Of a DNA stretch of 64,000 bases, positions 1 through 8,461 are shown one piece after another. The first letter of the stretch is position 1. Each line of letters starts with the position of its first letter. The notes below the pieces were generated by a model. That model ran no database searches. It was not told the DNA's origin and worked only from the letters and a program-made list of their open reading frames with translations. The translations under genes were made by a program, and so were the position numbers. This stretch comes from Roseiarcus sp963737365 (GTDB taxonomy: Bacteria; Pseudomonadota; Alphaproteobacteria; Rhizobiales; Beijerinckiaceae): contig CAVTSD010000009.1 in assembly GCA_963737365.1 (NCBI GenBank), positions 248,001-312,000 on the forward strand, given 5' to 3'.

Positions 1-342
1 TTGGATACGATCGCCGGCGTGAGCAGCATCTTTTTGACATGGGCCGCCGATGAGCGCTCGAACGGGGTCGAGATCCACGGCGATCAGGGCGAGATCAGCG
101 TCGTTGGCGACGTCGTGGTCCTGAAATCCAAGTTGGGGGAGAAGTGCTGGTCCTGTCCACCGTCCCTGTCCCAGGGCTCGCATCATCCAGATTGGTTCGG
201 CGGTGTAGCCTCTAACTTTCTGGCAGCGGCAACGGGAGGCTCGAAGAGCAACTTCGGCGAGGCGCTCTTATGCGCCGAGGTGATCGACGCCGCCCAGCGG
301 TCGAGCGCCGAGGGCGGAGCCCGGGTGTCCTTAGACGGATGA
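1..342 (+). CDS. Gfo/Idh/MocA-family oxidoreductase, C-terminal part (cut by window edge)
   Basis: This is the C-terminal end of a probable NAD(P)-dependent sugar or cyclitol dehydrogenase of the Gfo/Idh/MocA family. The frame is open from base 1 and its first codon, TTG, is probably internal, so the Rossmann half lies outside the window. Visible are a beta-rich stretch (VEIHGDQGEISVVGD, about residues 23-37 of the visible part), as in the C-terminal substrate-binding domain, and a closing helix FGEALLCAEVIDAAQRS typical of the last family helix. The substrate cannot be told from this fragment. The next gene, dps, is convergent, 9 bases away. The sugar-acid genes further on make a sugar-related substrate plausible, but that is inference. 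Confidence 0.72.
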   Translation: MDTIAGVSSIFLTWAADERSNGVEIHGDQGEISVVGDVVVLKSKLGEKCWSCPPSLSQGSHHPDWFGGVASNFLAAATGGSKSNFGEALLCAEVIDAAQRSSAEGGARVSLDG

Positions 343-351
343 GTTAGGTGC

Positions 352-912
352 TCAGTCGTTCTGCCCGGGACCGCCGCGGGTGGCCTCGAACAGGAACCAG
401 GTCCGCCGTTCGGTCTCATCGATCCAAACTTCAAGCAGGCTCGCAGTCGCGACATCGCCATACTCGTCACACACGTTATGGACCGCGCGCATCTCCTGCG
501 TAAGGCTCTTGTTGTCGTCGCGCAGCTCAGCCAGCATGTCCTTGGGATCGACATATTCGGCGTCGTTGTCGAGGAGGCGCTGACGCCGGGAGACGTCGCC
601 GATCGAGCGCAGCGTCGAGCCGCCGATCTTGCGCGCCCGTTCCGCCATCGGATCGGTCATGGCGAAAATCTGGTCGCCCTGTTCATCCAAAAGCAGATGG
701 TAGTCGCGGAAGTGCGGGCCGCTCATGTGCCAATGGAAATTCTTGGTCTTCATATAGAGAGCGAAGACATCCGCGAGCAGCCCGGCGAGCCCGGCTGAAA
801 CATCGCGCGTCGCTTCCGCCTTGAGATCGGTCGGCGCGCCCAGGCGCTCACTCACATGCGCGTCCTTGCTAGATCGCGCGTTGGTCTCTTTTGCCGCTGG
901 CGTCTTTGTCAT
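352..912 (-). CDS. dps: Dps/ferritin-like DNA-protection protein
   Basis: Dps proteins form dodecameric cages that oxidise and store iron with hydrogen peroxide and shield DNA during starvation or oxidative stress in the cytoplasm. The 186-residue length fits the family. The ferroxidase ligands of E. coli Dps (H51, H63, D78, E82) are all found here at a constant offset of nine: H60 in NFHWHMSG, H72 in YHLLLDEQ, D87 and E91 in TDPMAER. The N-terminal 30 residues are rich in Lys, Ala and Ser, like the DNA-binding tails of some Dps proteins. The gene is transcribed alone, with about 245 bases of non-coding DNA upstream. I saw no clear OxyR or Fur site there. Confidence 0.93.
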   Translation of the reverse strand: MTKTPAAKETNARSSKDAHVSERLGAPTDLKAEATRDVSAGLAGLLADVFALYMKTKNFHWHMSGPHFRDYHLLLDEQGDQIFAMTDPMAERARKIGGSTLRSIGDVSRRQRLLDNDAEYVDPKDMLAELRDDNKSLTQEMRAVHNVCDEYGDVATASLLEVWIDETERRTWFLFEATRGGPGQND

Positions 913-1157
913 TCTGGCCTCCCTAAAAGTTGAGTCCGCACCATTTTAAACAAGCGCTCGGTCGAATTAACGGGCCTGCAATGAGAGCCGTTCGCTCAGG
1001 TTGATCGCACGCGCCGCCAGCCAATTCCAGCCGGCGCCTGTCCTTCGCGTTTCTGTCAACGCTGTAAACCGCAGAAACGTTCCGATTAGACCTTAAATCA
1101 ACGAAACCAAATTCCCTGACATGTTTTTCTCGGGCGATGCATGCGCCAAGGGCTGTC

Positions 1158-1937
1158 TCACAACCGGCGCTCCACCATCATCTCTTTGATGTGGACGATC
1201 GCTTTTGCGGGGTTGAGGCCCTTTGGACAAGTTTGGGCGCAGTTCATGATGGTATGGCAGCGATAAAGGCGGAACGGATCCTCAAGATTGTCGAGCCGCT
1301 CGCCTTGCGCTTCGTCCCGGGAATCGATGAGCCAGCGATAGGCTTGCAGCAGGACCGCAGGACCTAGGTAGCGGTCGCCGTTCCACCAGTAGCTCGGACA
1401 AGAGGTCGAGCAGCAAGCACACAGTATGCACTCGTAGAGACCATCCAGCTTCGACCGTTCCTCCGGCGACTGCAGCCACTCCTTTTCCGGCGCCGGGCTA
1501 ACGGTCTTGAGCCACGGCTCGATCGAGGCGTGCTGGGCGAAGAAGACCGAAAGATCGGGCACGAGATCCTTGATCACTTCCTGATGCGGCAGCGGATAGA
1601 TGACCACGGGCGCGGTGACGTCGTCGATGCCGCGCGTACAGGCGAGCGTGTTGGACCCGCCGATGTTCATCGCACACGAGCCGCACACCCCCTCGCGGCA
1701 GGAGCGGCGAAAGGTGAGCGTCGAATCAACCTTGGACTTGATCCAAATCAGCGCGTCGAGAACCATCGGGCCGCAATCGTCGCGATCGATGAAATAGGTG
1801 TCGATGCGCGGATTGGCGCCGTCATCCGGATTCCAGCGATAGATACGAAATTCGGTCGTGCGCTTCACGTTTGCGGGCTTCGGCCAAGTTTTGCCTGGCT
1901 TGACCCGCGAGTTCTCCGGTAGAGTCAGTTGGACCAT
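1158..1937 (-). CDS. sdhB: Succinate dehydrogenase iron-sulfur subunit
   Basis: SdhB carries electrons from the flavin of SdhA to ubiquinone through three iron-sulfur clusters in complex II on the inner membrane. All cluster motifs are intact in this 259-residue protein: the plant-ferredoxin-type [2Fe-2S] set (CREGVCGSC followed by a Cys in NTLAC), the [4Fe-4S] motif CILCACCSTSC, and the last motif CHTIMNCAQTCPKG. It is the final gene of a leftward sdhC-sdhD-sdhA-sdhB operon, 43 bases after sdhA. The length and order are those of alphaproteobacterial complex II. Nothing is unusual. Confidence 0.98.
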   Translation of the reverse strand: MVQLTLPENSRVKPGKTWPKPANVKRTTEFRIYRWNPDDGANPRIDTYFIDRDDCGPMVLDALIWIKSKVDSTLTFRRSCREGVCGSCAMNIGGSNTLACTRGIDDVTAPVVIYPLPHQEVIKDLVPDLSVFFAQHASIEPWLKTVSPAPEKEWLQSPEERSKLDGLYECILCACCSTSCPSYWWNGDRYLGPAVLLQAYRWLIDSRDEAQGERLDNLEDPFRLYRCHTIMNCAQTCPKGLNPAKAIVHIKEMMVERRL

Positions 1938-1980
1938 AGCGGCTCATCCATCCCCGAAAATCTCTTGGCGCGAGTCGGTG

Positions 1981-3816
1981 TCAATACACCCGCGCCTTTG
2001 GCTCGATGTAGCCGATGTCGTTGCTCATCGTGTAGGTATGCACCGGCCGGTAGTCGATCGTCACAGTTTGCTTTGCGGGGTCGATCCAGGCGAGCGTATG
2101 CTTCATCCAATTGACGTCGTCGCGCTTGGGATAATCCTCGCGCGCATGCGCCCCCCGGCTCTCGTGACGGTTGAGCGCGCCCTCCATCGTCACGACCGCC
2201 TGGGCGATCAGATTGTCGTATTCAAGCGTCTCGATGAGATCGGAGTTCCAGATGAGCGAGCGATCGGTCACGGACACATCGGCGCCGGCGCGCCAGGCGG
2301 CATGGATCTTATCTTTGCCCTCTTCGAGCACTTCGCCGGTGCGGAAGACGGCGCAATTGTCCTGCATGACGCGCTGCATATCGAGGCGCAGCGCCGCCGT
2401 CGGTGTCTTGCCCTTGGCATTGCGGAACCGATCGAGCCGGGAGAGCGCGAAATCGGCGCTGTCCTTGGCGAGTTCGGGTTGTTTGTCTCCAGGCTTCAGC
2501 ATCTCAGCGGCGCGCAAGCCCGCGGCGCGACCGAAGACGACAAGGTCGATCAGCGAGTTGGAGCCAAGCCTATTTGCGCCATGCACCGACACGCATGCGG
2601 CTTCGCCCAGCGCCATCAACCCCGGCACGATCGCGTCGGGATCGCCGTTGACCTTGGTCAGGACCTCGCCGTGATAGTTCGTCGGGATGCCGCCCATATT
2701 GTAGTGGACGGTCGGCAGGACGGGAATCGGCTCCTTGGTAAGATCGACGCCGGCGAAAATGCGGGCGCTTTCGGAAATGCCAGGCAGGCGCTCATGCAGC
2801 ACCTTGGGATCGAGATGATCGAGGTGCAGAAAGATGTGATCCTTGTTCTTGCCGACGCCGCGGCCCTCGCGGATTTCCATGGTCATCGAGCGGCTGACGA
2901 CGTCGCGGGAGGCGAGGTCCTTGGCTGAGGGCGCATAGCGCTCCATGAAGCGCTCGCCTGCCGAGTTCACCAGATAGCCGCCCTCGCCGCGTGCGCCCTC
3001 GGTGATCAAGCAGCCCGCGCCATAGATGCCGGTCGGATGGAACTGCACGAACTCCATATCCTGCAGGGGCAGGCCGGCGCGCAGCGCCATCGCGTTGCCG
3101 TCGCCGGTGCAGGTGTGCGCAGAAGTGGCTGAGAAATAAGCGCGGCCATAGCCGCCGGTGGCCAGCACGGTGGTTTGAGCGCGGAATCGATGGATCGTTC
3201 CGTCATCGAGCTTCAGGCAGACAACGCCGCGAACCGCGCCCTCGACGTCCCGGATGAGGTCGATCGCGAAATATTCGATGAAGAACTGGCACTTCGCCCT
3301 CAGCGCCTGGCCGTACAAAGTGTGCAGGATGGCGTGGCCGGTGCGGTCGGCGGCGGCGCAGGTGCGCTGCGCGACGCCCTTGCCATAATCGGTTGTCATG
3401 CCGCCAAATGGGCGCTGGTAGATCTTGCCTTCTTCAGTGCGGGAGAACGGCACGCCCCAGTGATCCAGTTCGTAGACCGCTGCGGGCGCCTGACGGCAGA
3501 GATATTCGATGGCGTCCTGATCGCCGAGCCAGTCGGCACCCTTGACGGTGTCGTACATATGCCAGCGCCAGTCGTCGGGCCCCATGTTGCCGAGCGATGC
3601 GGAAATCCCGCCCTGCGCCGCGACGGTGTGCGAACGCGTGGGAAACACTTTCGAGATGCAGGCCGTGCGCAAGCCAGCTTGCGCGCAGCCAACGCTCGCT
3701 CTGAGGCCAGAGCCCCCAGCGCCGACGACCACAACATCGAATGTGTGGTCGGTAATCGGATAGGCCTTGCTTCCGAGCGCCGGCGCGCTCTGCACCGAAG
3801 AGCCATTGGTCGCCAT
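1981..3816 (-). CDS. sdhA: Succinate dehydrogenase flavoprotein subunit
   Basis: SdhA oxidises succinate to fumarate with covalently bound FAD, linking the TCA cycle to the quinone pool. The 611-residue protein begins after a short leader with the FAD-binding motif VVVGAGGSGLRA (about residues 29-40). The flavin-attachment histidine is H63 in RSHTVAAQGG. Further conserved stretches include the catalytic segment SHTCTGDGNAMALRAG and the succinate-binding region around GALNRHESRGAHAREDYPKR. It lies 24 bases downstream of sdhD in the same operon. The start ATG at 3816 gives the usual family N-terminus. The sequence is complete. Confidence 0.98.
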   Translation of the reverse strand: MATNGSSVQSAPALGSKAYPITDHTFDVVVVGAGGSGLRASVGCAQAGLRTACISKVFPTRSHTVAAQGGISASLGNMGPDDWRWHMYDTVKGADWLGDQDAIEYLCRQAPAAVYELDHWGVPFSRTEEGKIYQRPFGGMTTDYGKGVAQRTCAAADRTGHAILHTLYGQALRAKCQFFIEYFAIDLIRDVEGAVRGVVCLKLDDGTIHRFRAQTTVLATGGYGRAYFSATSAHTCTGDGNAMALRAGLPLQDMEFVQFHPTGIYGAGCLITEGARGEGGYLVNSAGERFMERYAPSAKDLASRDVVSRSMTMEIREGRGVGKNKDHIFLHLDHLDPKVLHERLPGISESARIFAGVDLTKEPIPVLPTVHYNMGGIPTNYHGEVLTKVNGDPDAIVPGLMALGEAACVSVHGANRLGSNSLIDLVVFGRAAGLRAAEMLKPGDKQPELAKDSADFALSRLDRFRNAKGKTPTAALRLDMQRVMQDNCAVFRTGEVLEEGKDKIHAAWRAGADVSVTDRSLIWNSDLIETLEYDNLIAQAVVTMEGALNRHESRGAHAREDYPKRDDVNWMKHTLAWIDPAKQTVTIDYRPVHTYTMSNDIGYIEPKARVY

Positions 3817-3840
3817 TGATGTTCGTCTTCTAAGGTTTGC

Positions 3841-4230
3841 TCAGGTAAAGGCCACCCGCAGCGTCGCATACAGGCAGGCCAGCGCCAGAAGCGCGGCAAA
3901 GCAGGTGTTGGCGGCCAGAGCCCAACTACGCAACTGACCGCCGATATAGTCGACAATAACGGAGCGCATGCCAAGCTCCATATGGACAATGCCGGCGAAA
4001 ATAAAAGCCAACAGGAAGATCGCCGCCATCGGGCTCGCGAGTTCAGCCCGCACGCCGTTATAGTCCTTGCGCAAAAGGTCGAGCATGAGCCATACCAAGC
4101 CCAGGGTGAGCGGCACGAGTGCGACAGAAGTCAGGTGGACAAGTCGCGCCTCAGTTGTGCCCATCCGCGCTGAGCCAAGAAACCGGACCCGACCGAGAGG
4201 GGTGCGGAGATCGCTGGGATTGTCGGCCAA
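3841..4230 (-). CDS. sdhD: Succinate dehydrogenase membrane anchor subunit D
   Basis: SdhD is one of the two small membrane anchors that bind haem b and ubiquinone in complex II. The 129-residue protein has the RVRFLGSARMGTTE N-terminus usual for alphaproteobacterial SdhD and three hydrophobic helices: about residues 32-50, 62-85 (with the conserved H in AGIVHMELGMRSVIVDY) and 100-124. The HMELGMRSVIVDY segment is the family signature following the haem-side histidine. It sits between sdhC and sdhA with short gaps (15 and 24 bases), so it is part of the same transcript. Confidence 0.94.
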   Translation of the reverse strand: MADNPSDLRTPLGRVRFLGSARMGTTEARLVHLTSVALVPLTLGLVWLMLDLLRKDYNGVRAELASPMAAIFLLAFIFAGIVHMELGMRSVIVDYIGGQLRSWALAANTCFAALLALACLYATLRVAFT

Positions 4231-4245
4231 TTCCGTAACTCCCGC

Positions 4246-4656
4246 CTAGCGAACCGCTAGACCTATGATCCACACGAGGACGGCCAGCGCAAAGCCTCCG
4301 ATCGCGGTTGCCCACGCCATCTGGTCGCGCAATGGCGCGTCGAGGCCGTAGCCGGCGTCCCATAAGATGTGACGAAGGCCCCCGATCAGGTGATGAAAAA
4401 GCGCCCAAGTGAAGAGAAACAAGACCAAGCGGCCGATAAACGAGCCAATGAAATCGGAAAAGACGGCAAACGTCGAGGCGTCGGCCGAGGCGGCGATAAG
4501 AAACCAGGCTAGAAGTAGGACGCCGCCATAGAGGGCGATACCCGTGATCCGATGGACGATCGACATCGCCATCGTCATCGTCGGGCGGTAAATGCTGAGA
4601 TGGGGTGATAACGGCCGCGGACGGCGCGAACCGGGCAGAGCGTCGCTCGACGCCAT
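4246..4656 (-). CDS. sdhC: Succinate dehydrogenase cytochrome b556 subunit C
   Basis: SdhC is the larger membrane anchor of complex II. The family signature RPLSPHLSIYRP and the haem-ligand region SIVHRITGIALYGG are both present, followed by three hydrophobic helices. I chose the ATG at 4656 (136 residues) over an upstream GTG at 4671, because a GGGA Shine-Dalgarno-like stretch lies about nine bases before the ATG and the extra residues are not part of the family. It is the first gene of the sdhCDAB operon. Upstream, 4657-4766 separates it from the end of a sugar kinase gene on the same strand, so the sdh promoter is probably in that short gap. Confidence 0.94.
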   Translation of the reverse strand: MASSDALPGSRRPRPLSPHLSIYRPTMTMAMSIVHRITGIALYGGVLLLAWFLIAASADASTFAVFSDFIGSFIGRLVLFLFTWALFHHLIGGLRHILWDAGYGLDAPLRDQMAWATAIGGFALAVLVWIIGLAVR

Positions 4657-4766
4657 AACATTGATTCCCACTAGTGCTGGATTGTGATTTTAGACCGCCC
4701 GGCTGACGTCCGCAACGGCCGTCGCCCATCGCTCTTTACTTAGTGATCTCTGAAGCGAATTTCCAA

Positions 4767-5696
4767 TTATGCCGCAAGAGCCACCTCGACCTCCTCGCGC
4801 GTAGGCGGATCTGAGCCTTTGCGCGTGCAGGTGATCGCAGACGCGGCCGCTGCGAACCGCAACCACTTCTCTAGCTCGCGGGGGGACGGCGCCGGCGCCT
4901 CGGAGCCGAGCGCGTGGTCGCGGTCCATCGCCGATAGAAGCGCCGACATGAAGCTGTCGCCAGCGCCGACGGTGTCCACGACTTCGACATGCGGCGCTGG
5001 AATTTCGATGCGCTCCTTGCCGAGCATCGCGAGAGCGCCACGCTCGCCAAGCGTTGCGATGCAAAACTGCGGACCGGCGTTCGCCCAAGCGGCGAGGCTA
5101 TCCTCGAGCCCGCGGCCCGGATAAAGCCATTCGAGGTCCTCTTCACTCGCTTTCACGAGGTTAGCTTGCGAAACGTGGCGTTCGACGAGCGGCCCGATCG
5201 CCTCGCGATCCGGTGTGACAAACGGACGGACGTTCGGATCGAAGCTTACGGTGGCGCGCGAGGACGCGCGCAGCATCGCTTCGACCACCGTCTGTCCGTG
5301 GCGCTCCACGGCGGCGAAGGATCCGACGTGCAGGTGTCGCGCTGCGGTTGGCCATTCGACGGGGAAAGGCCACGGGCCGTCGTAGGCTGTCCCGTCGAGA
5401 TAGAATGCGTAGCGCGAGCCCGTCTTTGCGGTGCCGCGCATGACGAAGGCGAGCGACGTCGGGCGCATGTCGCGCGCGACGAAACTGAGGTCGACTCCAT
5501 TCGCAATAAGCGCGCCGGCAAGGGCTTCGCCATTGCCGTCGGCGGAAAGTCGCGAAATGAAGGCGGTCGGGGCGCCAAGCCGAGCCAACCCGATGGCCAC
5601 GTTGTAGGGAGAGCCGCCTAGGACAGCGTCATAGGCGTCGGTTTTGACCGGATCGGGGATGAGATCGATCAGCGCCTCGCCGGAGATCATAATCAT
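4767..5696 (-). CDS. PfkB-family carbohydrate kinase (fructokinase- or KDG-kinase-like)
   Basis: A cytosolic ribokinase-superfamily kinase that phosphorylates a sugar or 2-keto-3-deoxy sugar acid with ATP. The 309-residue protein has the N-terminal substrate-side motif GGSPYNVAIGLARLG (residues about 28-42) and the C-terminal signature with the catalytic base, DTVGAGDSFMSALL. The ISGEALIDLIPD start is common in bacterial fructokinases. It is the last gene of a leftward group with an aldehyde dehydrogenase and an FAH-family protein, behind a divergent GntR regulator, so it probably works in the same sugar-acid route. The exact substrate (fructose, 2-keto-3-deoxygluconate or another) cannot be read from the sequence. 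Confidence 0.88.
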   Translation of the reverse strand: MIMISGEALIDLIPDPVKTDAYDAVLGGSPYNVAIGLARLGAPTAFISRLSADGNGEALAGALIANGVDLSFVARDMRPTSLAFVMRGTAKTGSRYAFYLDGTAYDGPWPFPVEWPTAARHLHVGSFAAVERHGQTVVEAMLRASSRATVSFDPNVRPFVTPDREAIGPLVERHVSQANLVKASEEDLEWLYPGRGLEDSLAAWANAGPQFCIATLGERGALAMLGKERIEIPAPHVEVVDTVGAGDSFMSALLSAMDRDHALGSEAPAPSPRELEKWLRFAAAASAITCTRKGSDPPTREEVEVALAA

Positions 5697-5732
5697 CGTA
5701 GCTATCGTCCCGTCGAGTCGCCGCTCGCCCGC

Positions 5733-7169
5733 TCACGGCTGCGTGTAAGAAGTCTTAACGGTGGTATAGAACTCCGCCGCATACCGTCCCTGTTCGCGCG
5801 GGCCGAGGTTCGAAGCCTTGCGGCCGCCAAACGGGGCGTGATAGTCGACGCCCGCCGTCGGCAGGTTGACCATGGCCATGCCCACCTCAACATTGCGCTT
5901 AAAATGCGATGCGTGTTTCAGGCTCGTGGTGCAGATCCCGGCGCAGAGGCCGAACTCGGTGTCGTTGGCGATCGCCAAGGCGTGATCGTAATCGCGCGCA
6001 GGGATCATCGCCGAGACGGGCCCGAAAATTTCCTCGCGCGCAATGCGCATCGTGTTGTCAGCGTCAAGGAAGAGAGCAGGAGCCATATAAAAGCCGGGAG
6101 TGGCTCGATTGAGCCTTTCGCCGCCGAGCGCGAGCTTCGCGCCTTCGCCCTGGCCGATCCCGATGTAGGATAGATCCTGCTCGAACTGCGACGCGTCGAC
6201 GACCGGCCCGATGTGTGTTCCAGCTTTCAATGCGTCGTCGACGACGAGTCCGCGCATCCGCTCCGTGAGCGCGTCCGCGAAGCGCTGGTAAATCGGCTCC
6301 TCGACAATGAGGCGCGACGACGCCGTGCAGCGCTGGCCAGTTGAGAAATAGGCGCCGTTGACCGCGCATTCGACCGCATTCTTTAGGTCCGCGTCGGCAA
6401 GCACGACGAGCGGATTCTTGCCGCCCATCTCGAGCTGGAACCGGCGCATGGATTTCGCGCAGGCGGCCGCCACCTTGGCGCCGGTCGCAACCGAGCCTGT
6501 GAACGTGACCGCGTCGACTTTCTTGTGGTCCAGGATCGCTTGACCGACCACCGAGCCGCGTCCGACGAGGAGATTGAAAACGCCCTTGGGAACGCCGGCG
6601 CGCACGATGATTTCGGAAAGTGCGTGCGCACAGCCGGGAACGAGATCCGCGGGCTTGAACACCACCGTATTGCCATAGGCGAGCGCCGGCGCAATTTTCC
6701 ACGAGGGAATCGCGAGCGGAAAGTTCCAGGGCGCGATGATGCCCACGACGCCAAGCGGCTCCCGCGTGACCTCGACGTCGATATTCGGCCGCACGCTGGC
6801 GAATTTCTCGCCGGGAATCCGAAGCACTTCGCCAGCGAAGAAGTCGAAGATCTGTCCGGCCCGGGTCGCTTCGCCGATGCCTTCCGCGAGCGTCTTGCCT
6901 TCTTCACGCGACAGCAGGCGCCCGAGCTCCTCTCGCCTGGCGAGGATTTCGGTCGCGGCTCGTAGCAGAATGTCATGTCGCTCCTGAGGCGTCGTCCGCG
7001 ACCACGCCGGGAACGCTTCATGCGCGGCTTCGATCGCAGCTTTCGTCTGTGCGGCGTCGGCTTGCGCATATTCGCCGACAAGATCGTTTGTGTTCGATGG
7101 GTTGATGTCGCGGGTGACACTTGAGCCGTCGACCCATTCTCCGGCGATAAAGTTCTGGTGCGCGCCCAT
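5733..7169 (-). CDS. Aldehyde dehydrogenase, 2-oxoglutarate-semialdehyde type
   Basis: An NAD(P)-dependent aldehyde dehydrogenase that most resembles the enzymes oxidising 2-oxoglutarate semialdehyde (2,5-dioxovalerate) to 2-oxoglutarate, the last step of non-phosphorylating pentose and hexarate pathways. The general-base glutamate lies in LEMGGKNPLVVL and the nucleophilic cysteine in STGQRCTASSR; the cofactor motif FTGSVATG is intact. I chose the ATG at 7169 (478 residues) rather than an upstream TTG at 7190, because GGGAACAG precedes it at ribosome-binding distance. It lies between the kinase and the FAH-family gene. Succinate-semialdehyde dehydrogenase is the main alternative; the neighbours favour the first reading. 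Confidence 0.88.
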   Translation of the reverse strand: MGAHQNFIAGEWVDGSSVTRDINPSNTNDLVGEYAQADAAQTKAAIEAAHEAFPAWSRTTPQERHDILLRAATEILARREELGRLLSREEGKTLAEGIGEATRAGQIFDFFAGEVLRIPGEKFASVRPNIDVEVTREPLGVVGIIAPWNFPLAIPSWKIAPALAYGNTVVFKPADLVPGCAHALSEIIVRAGVPKGVFNLLVGRGSVVGQAILDHKKVDAVTFTGSVATGAKVAAACAKSMRRFQLEMGGKNPLVVLADADLKNAVECAVNGAYFSTGQRCTASSRLIVEEPIYQRFADALTERMRGLVVDDALKAGTHIGPVVDASQFEQDLSYIGIGQGEGAKLALGGERLNRATPGFYMAPALFLDADNTMRIAREEIFGPVSAMIPARDYDHALAIANDTEFGLCAGICTTSLKHASHFKRNVEVGMAMVNLPTAGVDYHAPFGGRKASNLGPREQGRYAAEFYTTVKTSYTQP

Positions 7170-7213
7170 GCTCTGTTCCCAAGTTAGCAATCAGATTTCC
7201 AGTGTGGAAGCGT

Positions 7214-8392
7214 CTAAATCAAGCCCCGTTTGGCGAGATTGCGCATCAGCGCGCCAGCTCCGAATGTCCAGCGTTCGCACTCTTCGCATGGCCGCATGCG
7301 GTTGACGAGCCGTCCAAGCTTTTCCGAGCTGATCGCGACGATATCGCCGCTCTTGTGGGTGAAACCCATGCCTGGAGCCCCGCGGTCGGCCACAGGCGCG
7401 AACATTGTTCCGAGCAAAAGGACAAACCCGTCTGGATAGGCGTGGCTCGCGCCGATCGTCTGCGCGGCGATGTCGCTCGGATCGCGGCTGATCTTCGCCA
7501 TCGACGAGCCGCCCTCGAGACGAAAGCCATCCTCGCCTTCGACCACGAGCGAGATCGTCGCCTTTCGCACGTGGTCAAGCGTGAAGGTCTCATCAAAGAA
7601 GCGCAGGAAAGGACCGATCGCGCAACTCGCGTTCTGGTCCTTTGCCTTGCCGAGCAGGAGCGCCGAGCGTCCTTCGAAGTCGCGCAGATTGACGTCGTTT
7701 GCGAGTGCCGCGCCGACGATCGTCCCACTGGAGGCGACTGCAAGCGCGACTTCGGGCTCGGGATTGTTCCAGAGAGAAGCTCTATGGAATCCCGCGTCGT
7801 CGCCTGTTCCCACGGCGGACATCGGTTGGCTCTTGGTGAACACCTCCGCGTCCGGACCAATGCCAACTTCCAGATATTGCGACCAGGCGCCGGCCTTGAC
7901 CAGCGCATCCTTGAGCCGCATCGCGGCGGGCGAGCCCGGCTTGAGCGTGCTGAGATCATCGCCGAGAACGCTCACGATCTCCTCGCGCGCCTTTGCCGCG
8001 CCTTCGCGGCTGCCGCGCGCACGTTCCTCGATCACCCGCTCAAGCAGCGATTCCGCAAAGGTCACGCCCGCGGCTTTGATCGCGTGCAGGTCGATAGGCG
8101 CGAGCAAATGGGGGGCATTCGACCCGCCGCTGTCACGCGGCGTATGGACGACAATCTCGCTGAGCGCCCCAATTCGCGAACCTTCCGCCGCACGTAGCGC
8201 CTGGGCTGGCGAAGGAGCTTCGCAAAGATCGCGCATCGTCGGAAACGCGGCGCTGATGTCGAACACGCCATTGTCCCTGATCGCGACAACCGAGGGACCC
8301 TCCACCTCCGGGCGCCAGACGCGTCCGGCCAAAGCGCCGGCGAATCCGTCGGCCGGCAGCGTGGTTTCCTCCCGCAAGTCGAGCATTGGCAT
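7214..8392 (-). CDS. FAH-family protein, probable 2-keto-3-deoxy sugar acid dehydratase
   Basis: A fumarylacetoacetate-hydrolase-fold protein of 392 residues. Its length and overall pattern match the long FAH-type dehydratases that convert 2-keto-3-deoxy-pentonates to 2-oxoglutarate semialdehyde (XylX-like). Typical stretches are EPEVALAVASSGTIVGAALANDVNLRD (metal-binding E-x-E region), LLLGKAKDQNASCAIGPF and the C-terminal TFGAGALMRNLAKRGLI. The start at 8392 is preceded on the minus strand by AAGAGGA at good spacing; an upstream ATG at 8440 would run into the divergent promoter. It is the first gene of the leftward arm, directly before the semialdehyde dehydrogenase that would use its product. 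The substrate is inferred from context only. Confidence 0.8.
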   Translation of the reverse strand: MPMLDLREETTLPADGFAGALAGRVWRPEVEGPSVVAIRDNGVFDISAAFPTMRDLCEAPSPAQALRAAEGSRIGALSEIVVHTPRDSGGSNAPHLLAPIDLHAIKAAGVTFAESLLERVIEERARGSREGAAKAREEIVSVLGDDLSTLKPGSPAAMRLKDALVKAGAWSQYLEVGIGPDAEVFTKSQPMSAVGTGDDAGFHRASLWNNPEPEVALAVASSGTIVGAALANDVNLRDFEGRSALLLGKAKDQNASCAIGPFLRFFDETFTLDHVRKATISLVVEGEDGFRLEGGSSMAKISRDPSDIAAQTIGASHAYPDGFVLLLGTMFAPVADRGAPGMGFTHKSGDIVAISSEKLGRLVNRMRPCEECERWTFGAGALMRNLAKRGLI

Positions 8393-8449
8393 AAGCGTCC
8401 TCTTGCGCGGCGTTTGAGGATTGACGTGACCGCGCCGCATCTCTAGCCT

Positions 8450-8461
8450 CTAACATGTTAG
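8450..8461. promoter_or_regulatory. Candidate operator of the divergent GntR regulator
   Basis: The perfect 12-bp palindrome CTAACATGTTAG lies between the leftward FAH gene (start 8392) and the rightward gntR gene. FCD-type GntR regulators usually bind short palindromes in their own divergent promoter regions, so this is the obvious operator. I did not find a second copy upstream of uxaA, the kinase or the sugar ABC genes. It overlaps the ATG at 8455, which casts doubt on that codon as the gntR start. Confidence 0.5.

Noticed and set aside
1858..2928. A 356-codon frame antisense to sdhA and sdhB
   Set aside because: sdhA and sdhB are certain on the other strand; this is a composition shadow.
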